The notes below the pieces were generated by a model. That model was not told where the DNA came from. It was given only the letters and a program-made list of their open reading frames with translations, and ran no database searches. Position numbers and translations under genes: made by a program. Shown here piece by piece: positions 15,663 to 23,397 of a stretch of 34,517 bases of DNA. Where the stretch lies: assembly GCF_020831925.1 (NCBI RefSeq), contig NZ_JAFIFQ010000034.1:1-34517 (forward strand), read 5' to 3'. How positions within the stretch are numbered: position 1 is the stretch's first letter; each line of letters opens with the position of its first letter. Source of the DNA: Alkalimonas sp. (lineage in GTDB: Bacteria > Pseudomonadota > Gammaproteobacteria > Enterobacterales > Alteromonadaceae).

Positions 15663-16994
15663 TTATAACAGCTGTTTTTTTAGCGCTTTAGCAACCGCAT
15701 TATTGCCAGCAATTGCCTGCTCCAACAGCTTACCGCCGGCTTCTTTTTGACCCTCGAGAATCATCCGGGTTGCTTTCCAGGCCATCACTTCCGCATCCAG
15801 CTCCGCTAACAAATAAGCCTCCCAATGCTCATCGTACGCTGCCATCATTCGCTGCGCATCCTTATTGCCATTTCGGGCTGCCTGCTCCCACCAGAAGCGT
15901 GCCGACAAAGTCTTCGGCACTTCAAAGGTTGCAGAAACACTAGGCCTTCGGCTGCGCATGTCTGCCGTGCGGTAGATGTAATAAACATCATGCTCAACTT
16001 TACCACTCAGACTCAACCCAACTAAATCCGTGATGTCACTTTCAGCGGCAATAGTGGCTGATAGTTGCTCGGTAATAGTGCCTGACTCATCCACTCGAAC
16101 GGTTGCCCGGCCAAAGAAGCCATCAAAACCAGCTCGCAGTCTACTGCGAGGCTCGAACACGGAGAAATCAGGCCCGATCGCTAACGGCAAGCTTTTATCA
16201 ACCGACAGGTTGTTATGGCTCTGGATCTCCCCTAATCGTAACAAGGTGCCCAACACCAGTTGATGCGATGGTGAGCCGGCAACCGCATAATCCCACAAGC
16301 GATGCTCTTCAATGATCTCTGCTAACCGCATAGGCTTAATCGATACACCTTCAAGCGAGTAGCTAAGCTGAACTCGCATCACATGTTTTTGCTCACTTGG
16401 CTGATAACGCCAGCGCTTAACCGCCTGCACAGCCGAGCGTTCGAATACATTTTTTGGATAGGCATCAATCGTATCCACCACCTGCACTCGCCCAGTCTCA
16501 TCGACCAGGAAACGCAAATTCACATAACCAAACAAACCACGCTGAGCTGCCTCTAGCGGGTATCTGGGGTTAACACGCCGTACTGGCTCAGGATACTCTT
16601 GAGACTCTTCCAATTGGTACACACGCTTAGCAGGAACTTCAACCAAAGCCAGCCATTGCCGGTACTGAGTTCGGGCCTGCATCAGACTCGCTTCCGAAGC
16701 CTGTGCTTGCAGGCGCAATAAAATATCACTGGCCTGCTCATGGCCCAGCTCATCGGCAAGCATAAAATAAGCCATGGCCTTCACAGGGTCAGCTTCTACC
16801 CCCTCGCCTTGATACCACATAGCACCCAGATTAAAAGCCGCCGTTTCGTTACCCAGTGGTATCAACTTTACAAACTCAGCGTTCGCAGTTGCATAATCCT
16901 GTTGTTCGTAAGCTTGCATGGCTTTTAACCAATCTGCTGATGTAGTCCCACTTAACAATAAGCAGCCTAACATCATAAAACCAATCAATTTCAT
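15663..16994 (-). CDS. Periplasmic Sel1-repeat/TonB C-terminal domain protein (intact copy)
   Basis: The 443-residue product has a signal peptide (about 1-20, cut near TSA-D). Sel1-like/TPR helices follow at about 22-110 (DYATANAEFVKLIPLGNETAAFNLGAMWYQGEG). A TonB C-terminal domain lies at about 143-205 with the family pattern RYPLEAAQRGLFGYVNLRFLVDE, GRVQVVDTIDAYP, FERSAVQAVKRWRYQP. A novel middle region follows, and the last 90 residues return to Sel1-like helices (FWWEQAARNGNKDAQRMMAAY). No membrane anchor other than the signal peptide is seen, unlike true TonB. Start 16994 has AGGG 8 bases upstream. Function is unknown. Transfer of energy or substrates between periplasmic proteins and TonB-dependent receptors is speculation. 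Confidence 0.85.
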   Translation of the reverse strand: MKLIGFMMLGCLLLSGTTSADWLKAMQAYEQQDYATANAEFVKLIPLGNETAAFNLGAMWYQGEGVEADPVKAMAYFMLADELGHEQASDILLRLQAQASEASLMQARTQYRQWLALVEVPAKRVYQLEESQEYPEPVRRVNPRYPLEAAQRGLFGYVNLRFLVDETGRVQVVDTIDAYPKNVFERSAVQAVKRWRYQPSEQKHVMRVQLSYSLEGVSIKPMRLAEIIEEHRLWDYAVAGSPSHQLVLGTLLRLGEIQSHNNLSVDKSLPLAIGPDFSVFEPRSRLRAGFDGFFGRATVRVDESGTITEQLSATIAAESDITDLVGLSLSGKVEHDVYYIYRTADMRSRRPSVSATFEVPKTLSARFWWEQAARNGNKDAQRMMAAYDEHWEAYLLAELDAEVMAWKATRMILEGQKEAGGKLLEQAIAGNNAVAKALKKQLL

Positions 16995-17087
16995 AAGAAA
17001 ATCCCTCTTATAGGCACTCACAACTTAACTGATTATTTACCATTAATCAACCAAACCTCCAGACTGGTCTAGCCAGTGTGGCTATGG

Positions 17088-17093
17088 CACAAT
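17088..17093 (+). promoter_or_regulatory. Possible extended -10 promoter of the thioesterase gene
   Basis: TGG-CACAAT (17085-17093) resembles an extended -10 box 29 bases before the ATG. A small inverted repeat CTGG-TCTA-GCCAG precedes it. The same sequence is preserved in the decayed copy at 15191-15207. Confidence 0.3.
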
Positions 17094-17122
17094 AAACATC
17101 CCTTGTAGACTATGAGCCTATT

Positions 17123-17533
17123 ATGACGCACCTAACCGAAATTAAAGTTCGCGGCTATCATCTTGATATTTACCAGCATGTGAACAATGCCCGTTATCTG
17201 GAATTTTTAGAGGAAGCACGCTGGGGTTATCTCGAAGACAATGGCGATATTGAGTTCTTTCGGGAACTGGGCCTGGCTTGGGTGATTGTGAACATCAACA
17301 TCAATTACCGCGAAGCCGCCACCATGGGCCATACCCTGCAAATCAGTACCCATTTCAGTAAAATTGGCAGTAAAAGTGCCATGGTGCGCCAGGAAGTGCG
17401 GATAAAAGGCAGCGACCGCATTGCTGCCGATGCAGACATTACTTTTGTTTGCCTGGACCAGAAAACCGGCAAAGCGGTGCCTATCGAAGGGGCTCTGAAA
17501 GAACGGTTGCAGCAACAACTGCAGGCATCATAA
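17123..17533 (+). CDS. Acyl-CoA thioesterase, YbgC/4HBT hotdog family
   Basis: The 136-residue single hotdog domain hydrolyses an acyl-CoA or related thioester. The hallmark VRGYHLDIYQHVNNARYLEF region carries the catalytic-type Asp15 and the HVNN turn, followed by EEARW. NININYREAATMGHTLQI and DADITFVCLDQKTGKAVPI are also typical. The length fits the family (130-145). There is no signal peptide. It lies between two minus-strand genes and is convergent with the TonB-like membrane gene, the two stop codons being only two bases apart. The acyl substrate cannot be told from the sequence. A remnant copy lies at 15191-15293. Confidence 0.92.
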   Translation: MTHLTEIKVRGYHLDIYQHVNNARYLEFLEEARWGYLEDNGDIEFFRELGLAWVIVNININYREAATMGHTLQISTHFSKIGSKSAMVRQEVRIKGSDRIAADADITFVCLDQKTGKAVPIEGALKERLQQQLQAS

Positions 17534-17535
17534 AG

Positions 17536-18363
17536 TTAGGGTTCGATACGGCGAGAGCGTCGCTGCAAAATCTGCTGCAGCTGCTGGCCAGCATCGGCAG
17601 CGTCTTCATCGCCGCAGGCTACCCGTCGTGCGGCCATTAAGGCTGCAAAACCATCTTTGCTGGGGTCTGCCAGACGGCAACCATCCCTGGTACGAATGAT
17701 TTGTAGCCCATCATCCAATTGAGCAACCACCTGCCGGGCCGGATCTCTGGGTATTTCCTGAAAACGCGGTGCCACGGTGATTTTTGGTTCTGAGTGCTGT
17801 TGCTGCTGCCGGGCTTGATGCTGCAGGGCCAGATCTTGCTCTGGCTGCAGATACTGACGGGAGCGTTCCAGCAAAGTGCCGGTGTGAGTACCAGAGCCAC
17901 GGCTGGTTAGCTCAGCCAGGCTTTCGGATTCGTGAGCTTGTTCTGCTGCCATTTCCGCCATCCGGTCCGCTCGTTCTGGCGCCCTGGCCTGCTCCAACGC
18001 CACCTGAGTTTCTGCCACCCCGATCTCCGCCATGTGCTTGGTTATGCGCTCGGCAAGCGGTTTGTCTGGCTCTTCAGGCTCAGGCAAAGCAGTCAGTGCC
18101 TCAATCTCAATGACGCTCGGGCTGGGAGCCTGATAAAAATAAGCTTCTATAGCTATCGCTACAGGACCATCCTGCTCTGGCTGCAACCAGCTCTGCTGAC
18201 TCATCAACCAAAACAATAATGCATGAAGGCATAGAGCGCAGGCTATGGGCAAGCGCCATGATAAAGAGCCGGCTGCATCTGCTCGTATCTCGTAATCATC
18301 CGGGCTCTGTTCGGAACTGTTATCTGAATTTAGCCCAATCCAAAAGGGGTCTTGTCGTGCCAC
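17536..18363 (-). CDS. Bitopic inner-membrane protein with a TonB-like N-terminus
   Basis: This 275-residue protein belongs to no family I can name. About 37 cytoplasmic residues precede one membrane segment (about 38-56) reading ACALCLHALLFWLM. His47 sits at the place of the functional His20 of TonB. A long periplasmic part follows, first Pro/Glu-rich (about 60-100), then Ala/Glu/Gln-rich helical sequence. A conserved C-terminal box begins with EPKITVAPRFQEI and has a C-R-L-x-DPSKDGF segment with a second Cys about 15 residues on. No TonB C-terminal domain is present. A decayed copy at 15294-15622 preserves the same C-terminal box, so that region was under constraint. An N-terminal-only TonB/TolA-like role is inferred. 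Confidence 0.75.
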   Translation of the reverse strand: MARQDPFWIGLNSDNSSEQSPDDYEIRADAAGSLSWRLPIACALCLHALLFWLMSQQSWLQPEQDGPVAIAIEAYFYQAPSPSVIEIEALTALPEPEEPDKPLAERITKHMAEIGVAETQVALEQARAPERADRMAEMAAEQAHESESLAELTSRGSGTHTGTLLERSRQYLQPEQDLALQHQARQQQQHSEPKITVAPRFQEIPRDPARQVVAQLDDGLQIIRTRDGCRLADPSKDGFAALMAARRVACGDEDAADAGQQLQQILQRRSRRIEP

Positions 18364-18453
18364 TGAGCCTGCTTACACTGACGTTAAGTGCAAGATAGAC
18401 CACCATTTTGATTAAAAATTCAGCCAAAACATTATTGACTGCCAGCAAGCTAC

Positions 18454-19545
18454 TCAGTAAGGGTTGCTTGGTATGTAAAAAGCGTCCTGTCGTCCATCCA
18501 GGCTGATACGCAGCGGAGTCACGTTGCTATGGTAGCTGCCAAGCTGATAGTGATCTCCCGGTGTCAGACGGTAGCGTAGCAGATCATCAATGAGCACCGG
18601 CTGGCCACACTCGATTTGACGAAACACCGTTTGGTCGTCGGATCTGACCATGTAGACCTCATGTTGGCCATACACCTCCGCCTGGCCGTCGCGCGCCACC
18701 CAGAGCGCGGTTTGCTCCGATACGGCAATCCCCGTCAGATTGCGGTTGGCATGATGCGCCAAAAACACCATCAACCGACCCATCCGGTCACGCTGTTTAA
18801 AGTGGGTGTCGGTGATGGTGCCGCTTAGCATTGGCGCCTGCAAAAAATCGCCACTGAATTTAATGTTCGTATCACAAAAATCCTGCACCACCTCGCTGGA
18901 CACCGCACTGCCAACCCCATCCGGGTTATAAACGACTTCACCCAAAATGGCATTGCCCGCCGAGGTGCCGCCAATGATGGCTCCTTTCTGGTAGGCATAA
19001 TGCAGCTTTTGCTGCAGCCGGGTATCCTGCCAGTAGCGAATGTATTCGGACTGATCGCCACCGGCAAACCAGATAAACTCGGCGCTTTGCAACGCCCAGG
19101 CGACATAATCGCTGTTGGCTTTATCGCGGCTATCTACTATTAGGGTCTCTACCGAAGCCGCTGCGGTCAACTGTTGCAGATACTGGTTATAGCCTGCACC
19201 ACCGCGGGTGCGCAGCACCAGCACATTACCGCCCTGAATATGCGGCCTGACTTTCTGGGCAAAAATGCTATCCACATCGGTACTGCCTCCCATCAGAATT
19301 ACTCCGGCCTGCTCCGCGTCCAAAGGCACACAGACATCACCGGTATAGCCTACCGCATAACGGGTCAAGTTCGCGGGCAGCTCTGGGCGCGAGCCATAAC
19401 CACAGGCCTCAGCGTTGGCTAAATCTTCCATCATCTGCAGCAACTCGGTTTGTGTGTCCTTGCTGCTGCAGCTCACGATTAATAACACCATCAACCCCAA
19501 GGTTAGGGCCGGTACAAGGTTTTTTTGGATGAACATGATTCCCAT
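18454..19545 (-). CDS. Lipoprotein S51 peptidase, cyanophycinase-like
   Basis: The 363-residue protein has a lipoprotein signal peptide with lipobox LIVSC (Cys26). Family S51 signatures are clear: a GGSTDVDSIF segment near 87, AGGDQSEYIRYW near 161, the nucleophile Ser195 in GGTSAGNA, and DTHFKQRDRMGRL with the catalytic-type His. S51 includes cyanophycinase and peptidase E (aspartyl dipeptidase). This secreted form lacks proof of a cyanophycin substrate. ATG 19536 is an alternative start. It lies downstream of a longer paralogue (19597-20988), and both end in PSNPY. Cys48, Cys72, Cys224 and Cys313 or so suggest disulfides, consistent with an exported enzyme. Confidence 0.88.
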   Translation of the reverse strand: MGIMFIQKNLVPALTLGLMVLLIVSCSSKDTQTELLQMMEDLANAEACGYGSRPELPANLTRYAVGYTGDVCVPLDAEQAGVILMGGSTDVDSIFAQKVRPHIQGGNVLVLRTRGGAGYNQYLQQLTAAASVETLIVDSRDKANSDYVAWALQSAEFIWFAGGDQSEYIRYWQDTRLQQKLHYAYQKGAIIGGTSAGNAILGEVVYNPDGVGSAVSSEVVQDFCDTNIKFSGDFLQAPMLSGTITDTHFKQRDRMGRLMVFLAHHANRNLTGIAVSEQTALWVARDGQAEVYGQHEVYMVRSDDQTVFRQIECGQPVLIDDLLRYRLTPGDHYQLGSYHSNVTPLRISLDGRQDAFYIPSNPY

Positions 19546-19559
19546 AACTTCCAGATAGT

Positions 19560-19586
19560 ATCGCCTTGCCCCTTGGGCAAGGCGAT
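19560..19586. terminator. Strong hairpin between the two S51 peptidase genes
   Basis: ATCGCCTTGCCC (19560-19571) and GGGCAAGGCGAT (19575-19586) form a perfect 12-bp stem with a 3-base loop. No T run follows on the minus strand, so it may be a weak terminator, an mRNA stabiliser or a processing site. Confidence 0.5.
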
Positions 19587-19596
19587 GTTGATTGCA

Positions 19597-20988
19597 TTAA
19601 TAGGGATTGGATGGCGTATAGAAACTACTAAAGTTGCCATTGATGCCTATGCGAATAGGCGACACCGAGCTACTGTTATTCAGCAGGTTGTAGCTATCGC
19701 CTGGCAACAAACGGTAACGCAGTAAATCATTGACCACCACCGGCTGACCACAGCTGGTTTGCTGGTACTGAGTCTGACCATCGGCGCGCAGCACATAGGC
19801 TTCGTACTGACCATCCACCACGGCATGGCCATTGGCCTGCACAAACAGTGACGTGCGCTCGGATACACCAATGGCACGGCCATTGCTGCCTAAATGCGCC
19901 TGGAACACCGCCGAGCGTCCCATTCGATCCCGCTCATAGAAGTGGGTGTCGTTGATGGTATTGGCCAACATCGGAATCGTCAGAAAATCGGTGCTGATTT
20001 GAATGGTATTATGGCAGAAATCTGTTACTACTTCCGAGCTAACTGCACCCTGGACGCCATCTGGGTTATAAACAAACTGGCTCAGCACATGATTGCCCGC
20101 CGAGGTACCACCGACCACACCACCTTTATCGTACACATACTGGATGGCTTCTTCCACCTTGGTACCTTGCCAGTTGCTGATGTAGGTACTCTGATCACCA
20201 CCCGCCAGCCAGACAAACTCCGCAGTACGGATCACCCAATCGACGTAATCACTGTTGGCTTTGTTGCGGCTATCCACAATGATGGTTTCTACCGAAGCTG
20301 CATTGGTCAGCCCTTGTAAGTAACTGTTGTAAGCACCGGTACCGGCAGTACGCAGCACCACAATGTTGCCGCCCTGAATGTGCGGGGCCACCCGCAGGCT
20401 GAAGGCATCGTCCACATCGGTCCCGCCACCCATCAGCAATACTGCAGGCTCACTCAACTCTACACAGTTGTCCTCCAGGCTGCCGACCCGATAAACCGTC
20501 AGGCCGCCTGGCTTGCTAGGCCTTGGACCATAGTCACAACTACCAGGTGCCGGATCGCCGCCCGGATCCTCCCCGTGGCCTTCACCATTAAAGTTGACCA
20601 CCAACTGGTAATTGCCCGTACCCGAATAGCGGGTGACTTTGATGTAATGCCGACCAGGAGCTGCTGCCGGATAAGTGCCGGTTTCGGGGTTATTGGCTGT
20701 TTGGCCGGATAAGATGTAATTACCGGTTTCCCGGTACAAAAACCAGTCAAAATCGGCATTATTACCATGGCTTAGGCTAATAGAGATGTCGCCGGTAGTG
20801 GTGGTGTCAAAATAAAACCAATCAACATCGTTGCGATTGTGAATACTGGCATTCACCGTAACACCAGAGCACAAAGGCCCGTTGGCCCGACTTTCGGTGT
20901 TGTTGTTTTCCTGCTCCTGCGTCAGACAGGCGTAGGCATGACTACTGAATAACAGCGCCATAGCGCTGATTTGAACAAGTGCTTTCAT
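19597..20988 (-). CDS. Secreted S51 peptidase with an N-terminal PPC-type domain
   Basis: The 463-residue product has a signal peptide (about 1-20, ending HAYA). A bacterial pre-peptidase C-terminal (PPC)-like beta domain follows at about 48-133 (DVDWFYFDTTTTGDISISL and PGRHYIKVTRYSGTGNYQLVV). After a Gly/Asp/Pro linker the S51 catalytic domain has GGGTDVDDAF, AGGDQSTYISNW, nucleophile Ser297 in GGTSAGNH and the NDTHFYERDRMGR segment. ATG 20988 was chosen over 21048 because AGGAAA lies 6 to 7 bases upstream and the signal peptide follows at once. The catalytic half is a clear paralogue of the next gene (18454-19545), which lacks the PPC-like domain. Substrate unknown; an extracellular peptide or isopeptide is likely. 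Confidence 0.9.
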   Translation of the reverse strand: MKALVQISAMALLFSSHAYACLTQEQENNNTESRANGPLCSGVTVNASIHNRNDVDWFYFDTTTTGDISISLSHGNNADFDWFLYRETGNYILSGQTANNPETGTYPAAAPGRHYIKVTRYSGTGNYQLVVNFNGEGHGEDPGGDPAPGSCDYGPRPSKPGGLTVYRVGSLEDNCVELSEPAVLLMGGGTDVDDAFSLRVAPHIQGGNIVVLRTAGTGAYNSYLQGLTNAASVETIIVDSRNKANSDYVDWVIRTAEFVWLAGGDQSTYISNWQGTKVEEAIQYVYDKGGVVGGTSAGNHVLSQFVYNPDGVQGAVSSEVVTDFCHNTIQISTDFLTIPMLANTINDTHFYERDRMGRSAVFQAHLGSNGRAIGVSERTSLFVQANGHAVVDGQYEAYVLRADGQTQYQQTSCGQPVVVNDLLRYRLLPGDSYNLLNNSSSVSPIRIGINGNFSSFYTPSNPY

Positions 20989-21115
20989 TGTTGTTTCCTG
21001 CTTATCGTTATTATGAAGGTTGCCCAAAGGGCGTTTACCACGCAGCATGAACGACAGGTACTCACACTGCGGTAGTATTTGGTTTGAACCTAGGCTCAGA
21101 ACTTAGAAGGGAAGA

Positions 21116-21226
21116 CTATTCGTCGAACCACTCAGAAAGGTGATAATCGGTAGCGCAAGCGTGCAAGCCCTGCTGACGGAAGGCCAGGCAACTGGAGTCG
21201 ATGAGACTGGGGCGATGCACGTTCAT
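21116..21226 (-). CDS. Possible 36-residue small protein
   Basis: An ATG at 21226 opens 36 codons to a TAG at 21118-21116, about 130 bases upstream of the S51 gene. The peptide is rich in His, Cys and acidic residues and ends H-L-S-E-W-F-D-E. The ribosome site is weak. A good promoter lies just upstream. It could be a small protein, a leader, or a remnant of a larger gene; I do not recognise it. Confidence 0.3.
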   Translation of the reverse strand: MNVHRPSLIDSSCLAFRQQGLHACATDYHLSEWFDE

Positions 21227-21257
21227 ACAAAGATGTTGGATTGATTACTTTGTAAAC

Positions 21258-21320
21258 ACTATTGACCTGAAACTGGCAGCTGTCAAGAAAAAAGTTGGCA
21301 ACTGTCAGCTTTATTGACAG
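21258..21320 (-). promoter_or_regulatory. Promoter with repeated CTGTCA elements
   Basis: On the minus strand TTGACA (about 21286-21281) and AATAGT (about 21263-21258) are 17 bases apart, pointing toward the small ORF and the S51 genes. GGCAGCTGTCA (21275-21285) and GGCAACTGTCA (21297-21307) are direct repeats 22 bases apart. A third, inverted TGACAG is at 21315-21320. The -35 box lies inside the first repeat, so a regulator bound there would control this promoter. The rest of 20989-21416 shows nothing else. Confidence 0.45.
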
Positions 21321-21416
21321 CCACTAAAGAAAAGTCTTTATCAATAAAATAGTTAGTTTTCATCCCGCAACTATCACGTCAGGCAAAACTGCCGTCATGA
21401 TACGCGAAGAGCTTAT

Positions 21417-22793
21417 CTACTCGTCACCCGTCAAGACACTAAGCAGTTCCTCAGCCACCCTATAGCCCTGTTCAGCGGCCTGTCGCAACAATGCCAAACC
21501 CTGCTCTTGCTCGCCATCCAGTGTTAAACGTACACCGTGCCAGGCCATGGATGCCAGGTCCTGTTGCTGTAATAAGTAGAACTGCCAGTCAATGCGCTGA
21601 TTTGCTAAAATACGCTGCGCTTTCAGGTTGCCATTTTTTGCCGCCTCGCCCCACCAAAAATCAGCGGTATGTTGTCGAGGAATAGGGTAAAGCTTTTGCA
21701 CTAAGATCGCGTCTCTGCGCGAGGGACGACTGATGGAATACCTGCCAGCATTGGCGCCTCGAATACGCTGCCCGATGAGAGCTGCCGTATCTGGTGCCTC
21801 CAGTGCATGATCCGCCAGCACCGCATCTATGACGCCATTTTCATCAACGTGCACCAGGGTATACCCTAAAAATTGACGATGCCTAAAAGTGAGAGTCTGC
21901 GGTCTCAAGAGCTCCGTAAAGTCTGGGGCTTCCCCCTTGTCAGGAAGAGACTCATCAACATAAGTCTGTTTGCCGGAGGCAATATGAATGAGGTGCAAAA
22001 TGCTACCCACATATTCCTGATAGCCTGACACCCCCAGTACCGCATAGTCCCAAATCTTATCGCGCGTCAGTAAATGCTCAACCTCGCGCGCACGCAAAGA
22101 GCCTGGCACCCAGAAGTTCAACTGCGTACTGAGCAAGTGCTGTTGCCCGGTAGGCTCAAACTTCCATCGTTTCAGGGTTCTGAGCGTACTTCGCTCGTAG
22201 TTCCCGCTGGGATAACTGTCAATGACATCTACCACTGGCACACTGCCATCCTTGTCGACCAGAAAACGAACCACAATGTACCCAAAGCGGCTGCGGCGAT
22301 GAACCTCGTCAGGAAAAACCGGCATCGGAGTCTGTACTGACTGTAATTGAACCAGATCATAGAGTTGAGTGGCTGCTGCATCGTCCCGTATCACAACTTG
22401 CTGCTGCAACTCTTCATAACGCAGCCTGGCTAAGCGTCGTTCGCTTTCGCTGAGCTGTTCTGAAATATGCTGCTGTGCTGCCACTGCATCATCATTCCCA
22501 AGTGCTCGGGCTAAGTGCAAATAAGCCAAAGACTCAATATGGTTCGCTTCAACCTCCCGGCCATGGTAATACATAACCCCCAGATTAAAAGCAGCCTGAG
22601 CATTTCCCAACACTATCAGTTCAGAAAAGCCGGAATAAGCAGCGGCATAGTTTTCTTGCTCGTAGGCTTGTAAAGCCTGAAAAAAATCGGCTTTGATCGC
22701 ACCTGAGTAGCCGATGCATACCAATGCAGCACTCAATACCATGCAGCGCCAGCTTTTGCCACCCCGTCTATTGCTACCCATTCCATGCGTCAT
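21417..22793 (-). CDS. Periplasmic Sel1-repeat/TonB C-terminal domain protein (third paralogue)
   Basis: The 458-residue protein has the same layout as the copies at 13773-15104 and 15663-16994. An N-terminal signal sequence (about 14-35, after a basic stretch) is followed by Sel1-like repeats (AQAAFNLGVMYYHGREVEANHIESLAYLHLA). A TonB C-terminal domain holds RSRFGYIVVRFLVDKDGSVPVVDVIDSYPSGNYERSTLRTLKRWKFEP. The middle region and C-terminal Sel1-like helices (FWWGEAAKNGNLKAQRILA) are conserved too. It is the most diverged of the three. ATG 22793 has AGGAA about 6 bases upstream; the longer frame to 22853 is rejected. It stands alone upstream of the S51 genes, separated from them by the region 20989-21416. 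Confidence 0.85.
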   Translation of the reverse strand: MTHGMGSNRRGGKSWRCMVLSAALVCIGYSGAIKADFFQALQAYEQENYAAAYSGFSELIVLGNAQAAFNLGVMYYHGREVEANHIESLAYLHLARALGNDDAVAAQQHISEQLSESERRLARLRYEELQQQVVIRDDAAATQLYDLVQLQSVQTPMPVFPDEVHRRSRFGYIVVRFLVDKDGSVPVVDVIDSYPSGNYERSTLRTLKRWKFEPTGQQHLLSTQLNFWVPGSLRAREVEHLLTRDKIWDYAVLGVSGYQEYVGSILHLIHIASGKQTYVDESLPDKGEAPDFTELLRPQTLTFRHRQFLGYTLVHVDENGVIDAVLADHALEAPDTAALIGQRIRGANAGRYSISRPSRRDAILVQKLYPIPRQHTADFWWGEAAKNGNLKAQRILANQRIDWQFYLLQQQDLASMAWHGVRLTLDGEQEQGLALLRQAAEQGYRVAEELLSVLTGDE

Positions 22794-22872
22794 AAAAATT
22801 CCTGGCTTCGTCTGAACTGAAAAAATAATACAGCAGCACAACGCTATGATCACTTAAATTTAAACAGTAAAC

Positions 22873-23391
22873 CTAACTATTTTTCCGTTTTTGCAATTGC
22901 TCCGCTAGCTGCGACCAGGCTTGTAAACGTGCTTGTCGGCTAATGCCGGCATTGGCAGGGCTACTGGAGGGCAGCACAAGCAGGCTGCATGCCTTCGGTA
23001 ACATCACCTTGGGCAGTACCAGCTGGCGGAAGCTGGCTTCGGCTTTTTTGCCATTGAAAGCGATGAGTTGGAGCTGTGGATGGTTTTGGATAAAGCCAGC
23101 AAAATCATTGGGGATTTCATTGCGAATGGCGCTGTCCAGGCTACCCTTTCGCTCGCAGTGCTGCAGCACATCCCAGAGTGCAACTTTACTGCGCTGTAAA
23201 GCCACTAAGCGCTCTGGGTAAGGCAAACCAACATCAAAGCCAAACAACTCGGCCATCATCGGCCAGAAATGGTTGCGCGGATGACCATAGTACTGCTGCT
23301 GAGCCAAGGACGCGGCACCCGGCATACTGCCGAGCAACAGCACACGTGCATCCGGGTGGCTTACCGGCGCCAGGCCGGTGAGCTGGTTCAT
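22873..23391 (-). CDS. DNA-deoxyinosine glycosylase (uracil-DNA glycosylase superfamily)
   Basis: The 172-residue enzyme belongs to the UDG superfamily, hypoxanthine-DNA glycosylase type (family 6). Motif 1 is LLLGSMPGAASLAQQQYYGHPRNHFWP near residue 18. A helix follows with VALWDVLQHCERKGSLDSAIRNEIPNDF. AFNGKKAEASF lies near 113, and the DNA-leucine-loop-type LPSSSPANA lies near 140. It should remove deaminated adenine (hypoxanthine) from DNA as the first step of base excision repair. It starts 6 bases after the hemY stop, so it is the last gene of the cyaY-hem operon. That placement joins a repair gene to haem synthesis without an obvious functional reason. Confidence 0.88.
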   Translation of the reverse strand: MNQLTGLAPVSHPDARVLLLGSMPGAASLAQQQYYGHPRNHFWPMMAELFGFDVGLPYPERLVALQRSKVALWDVLQHCERKGSLDSAIRNEIPNDFAGFIQNHPQLQLIAFNGKKAEASFRQLVLPKVMLPKACSLLVLPSSSPANAGISRQARLQAWSQLAEQLQKRKNS

Positions 23392-23397
23392 AAGGGG

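Noticed and set aside
21060-21240. A riboswitch (glycine or c-di-GMP type) before the S51 genes
   Set aside because: Some conserved-looking fragments were present but the required core sequences and paired helices did not assemble on either strand.
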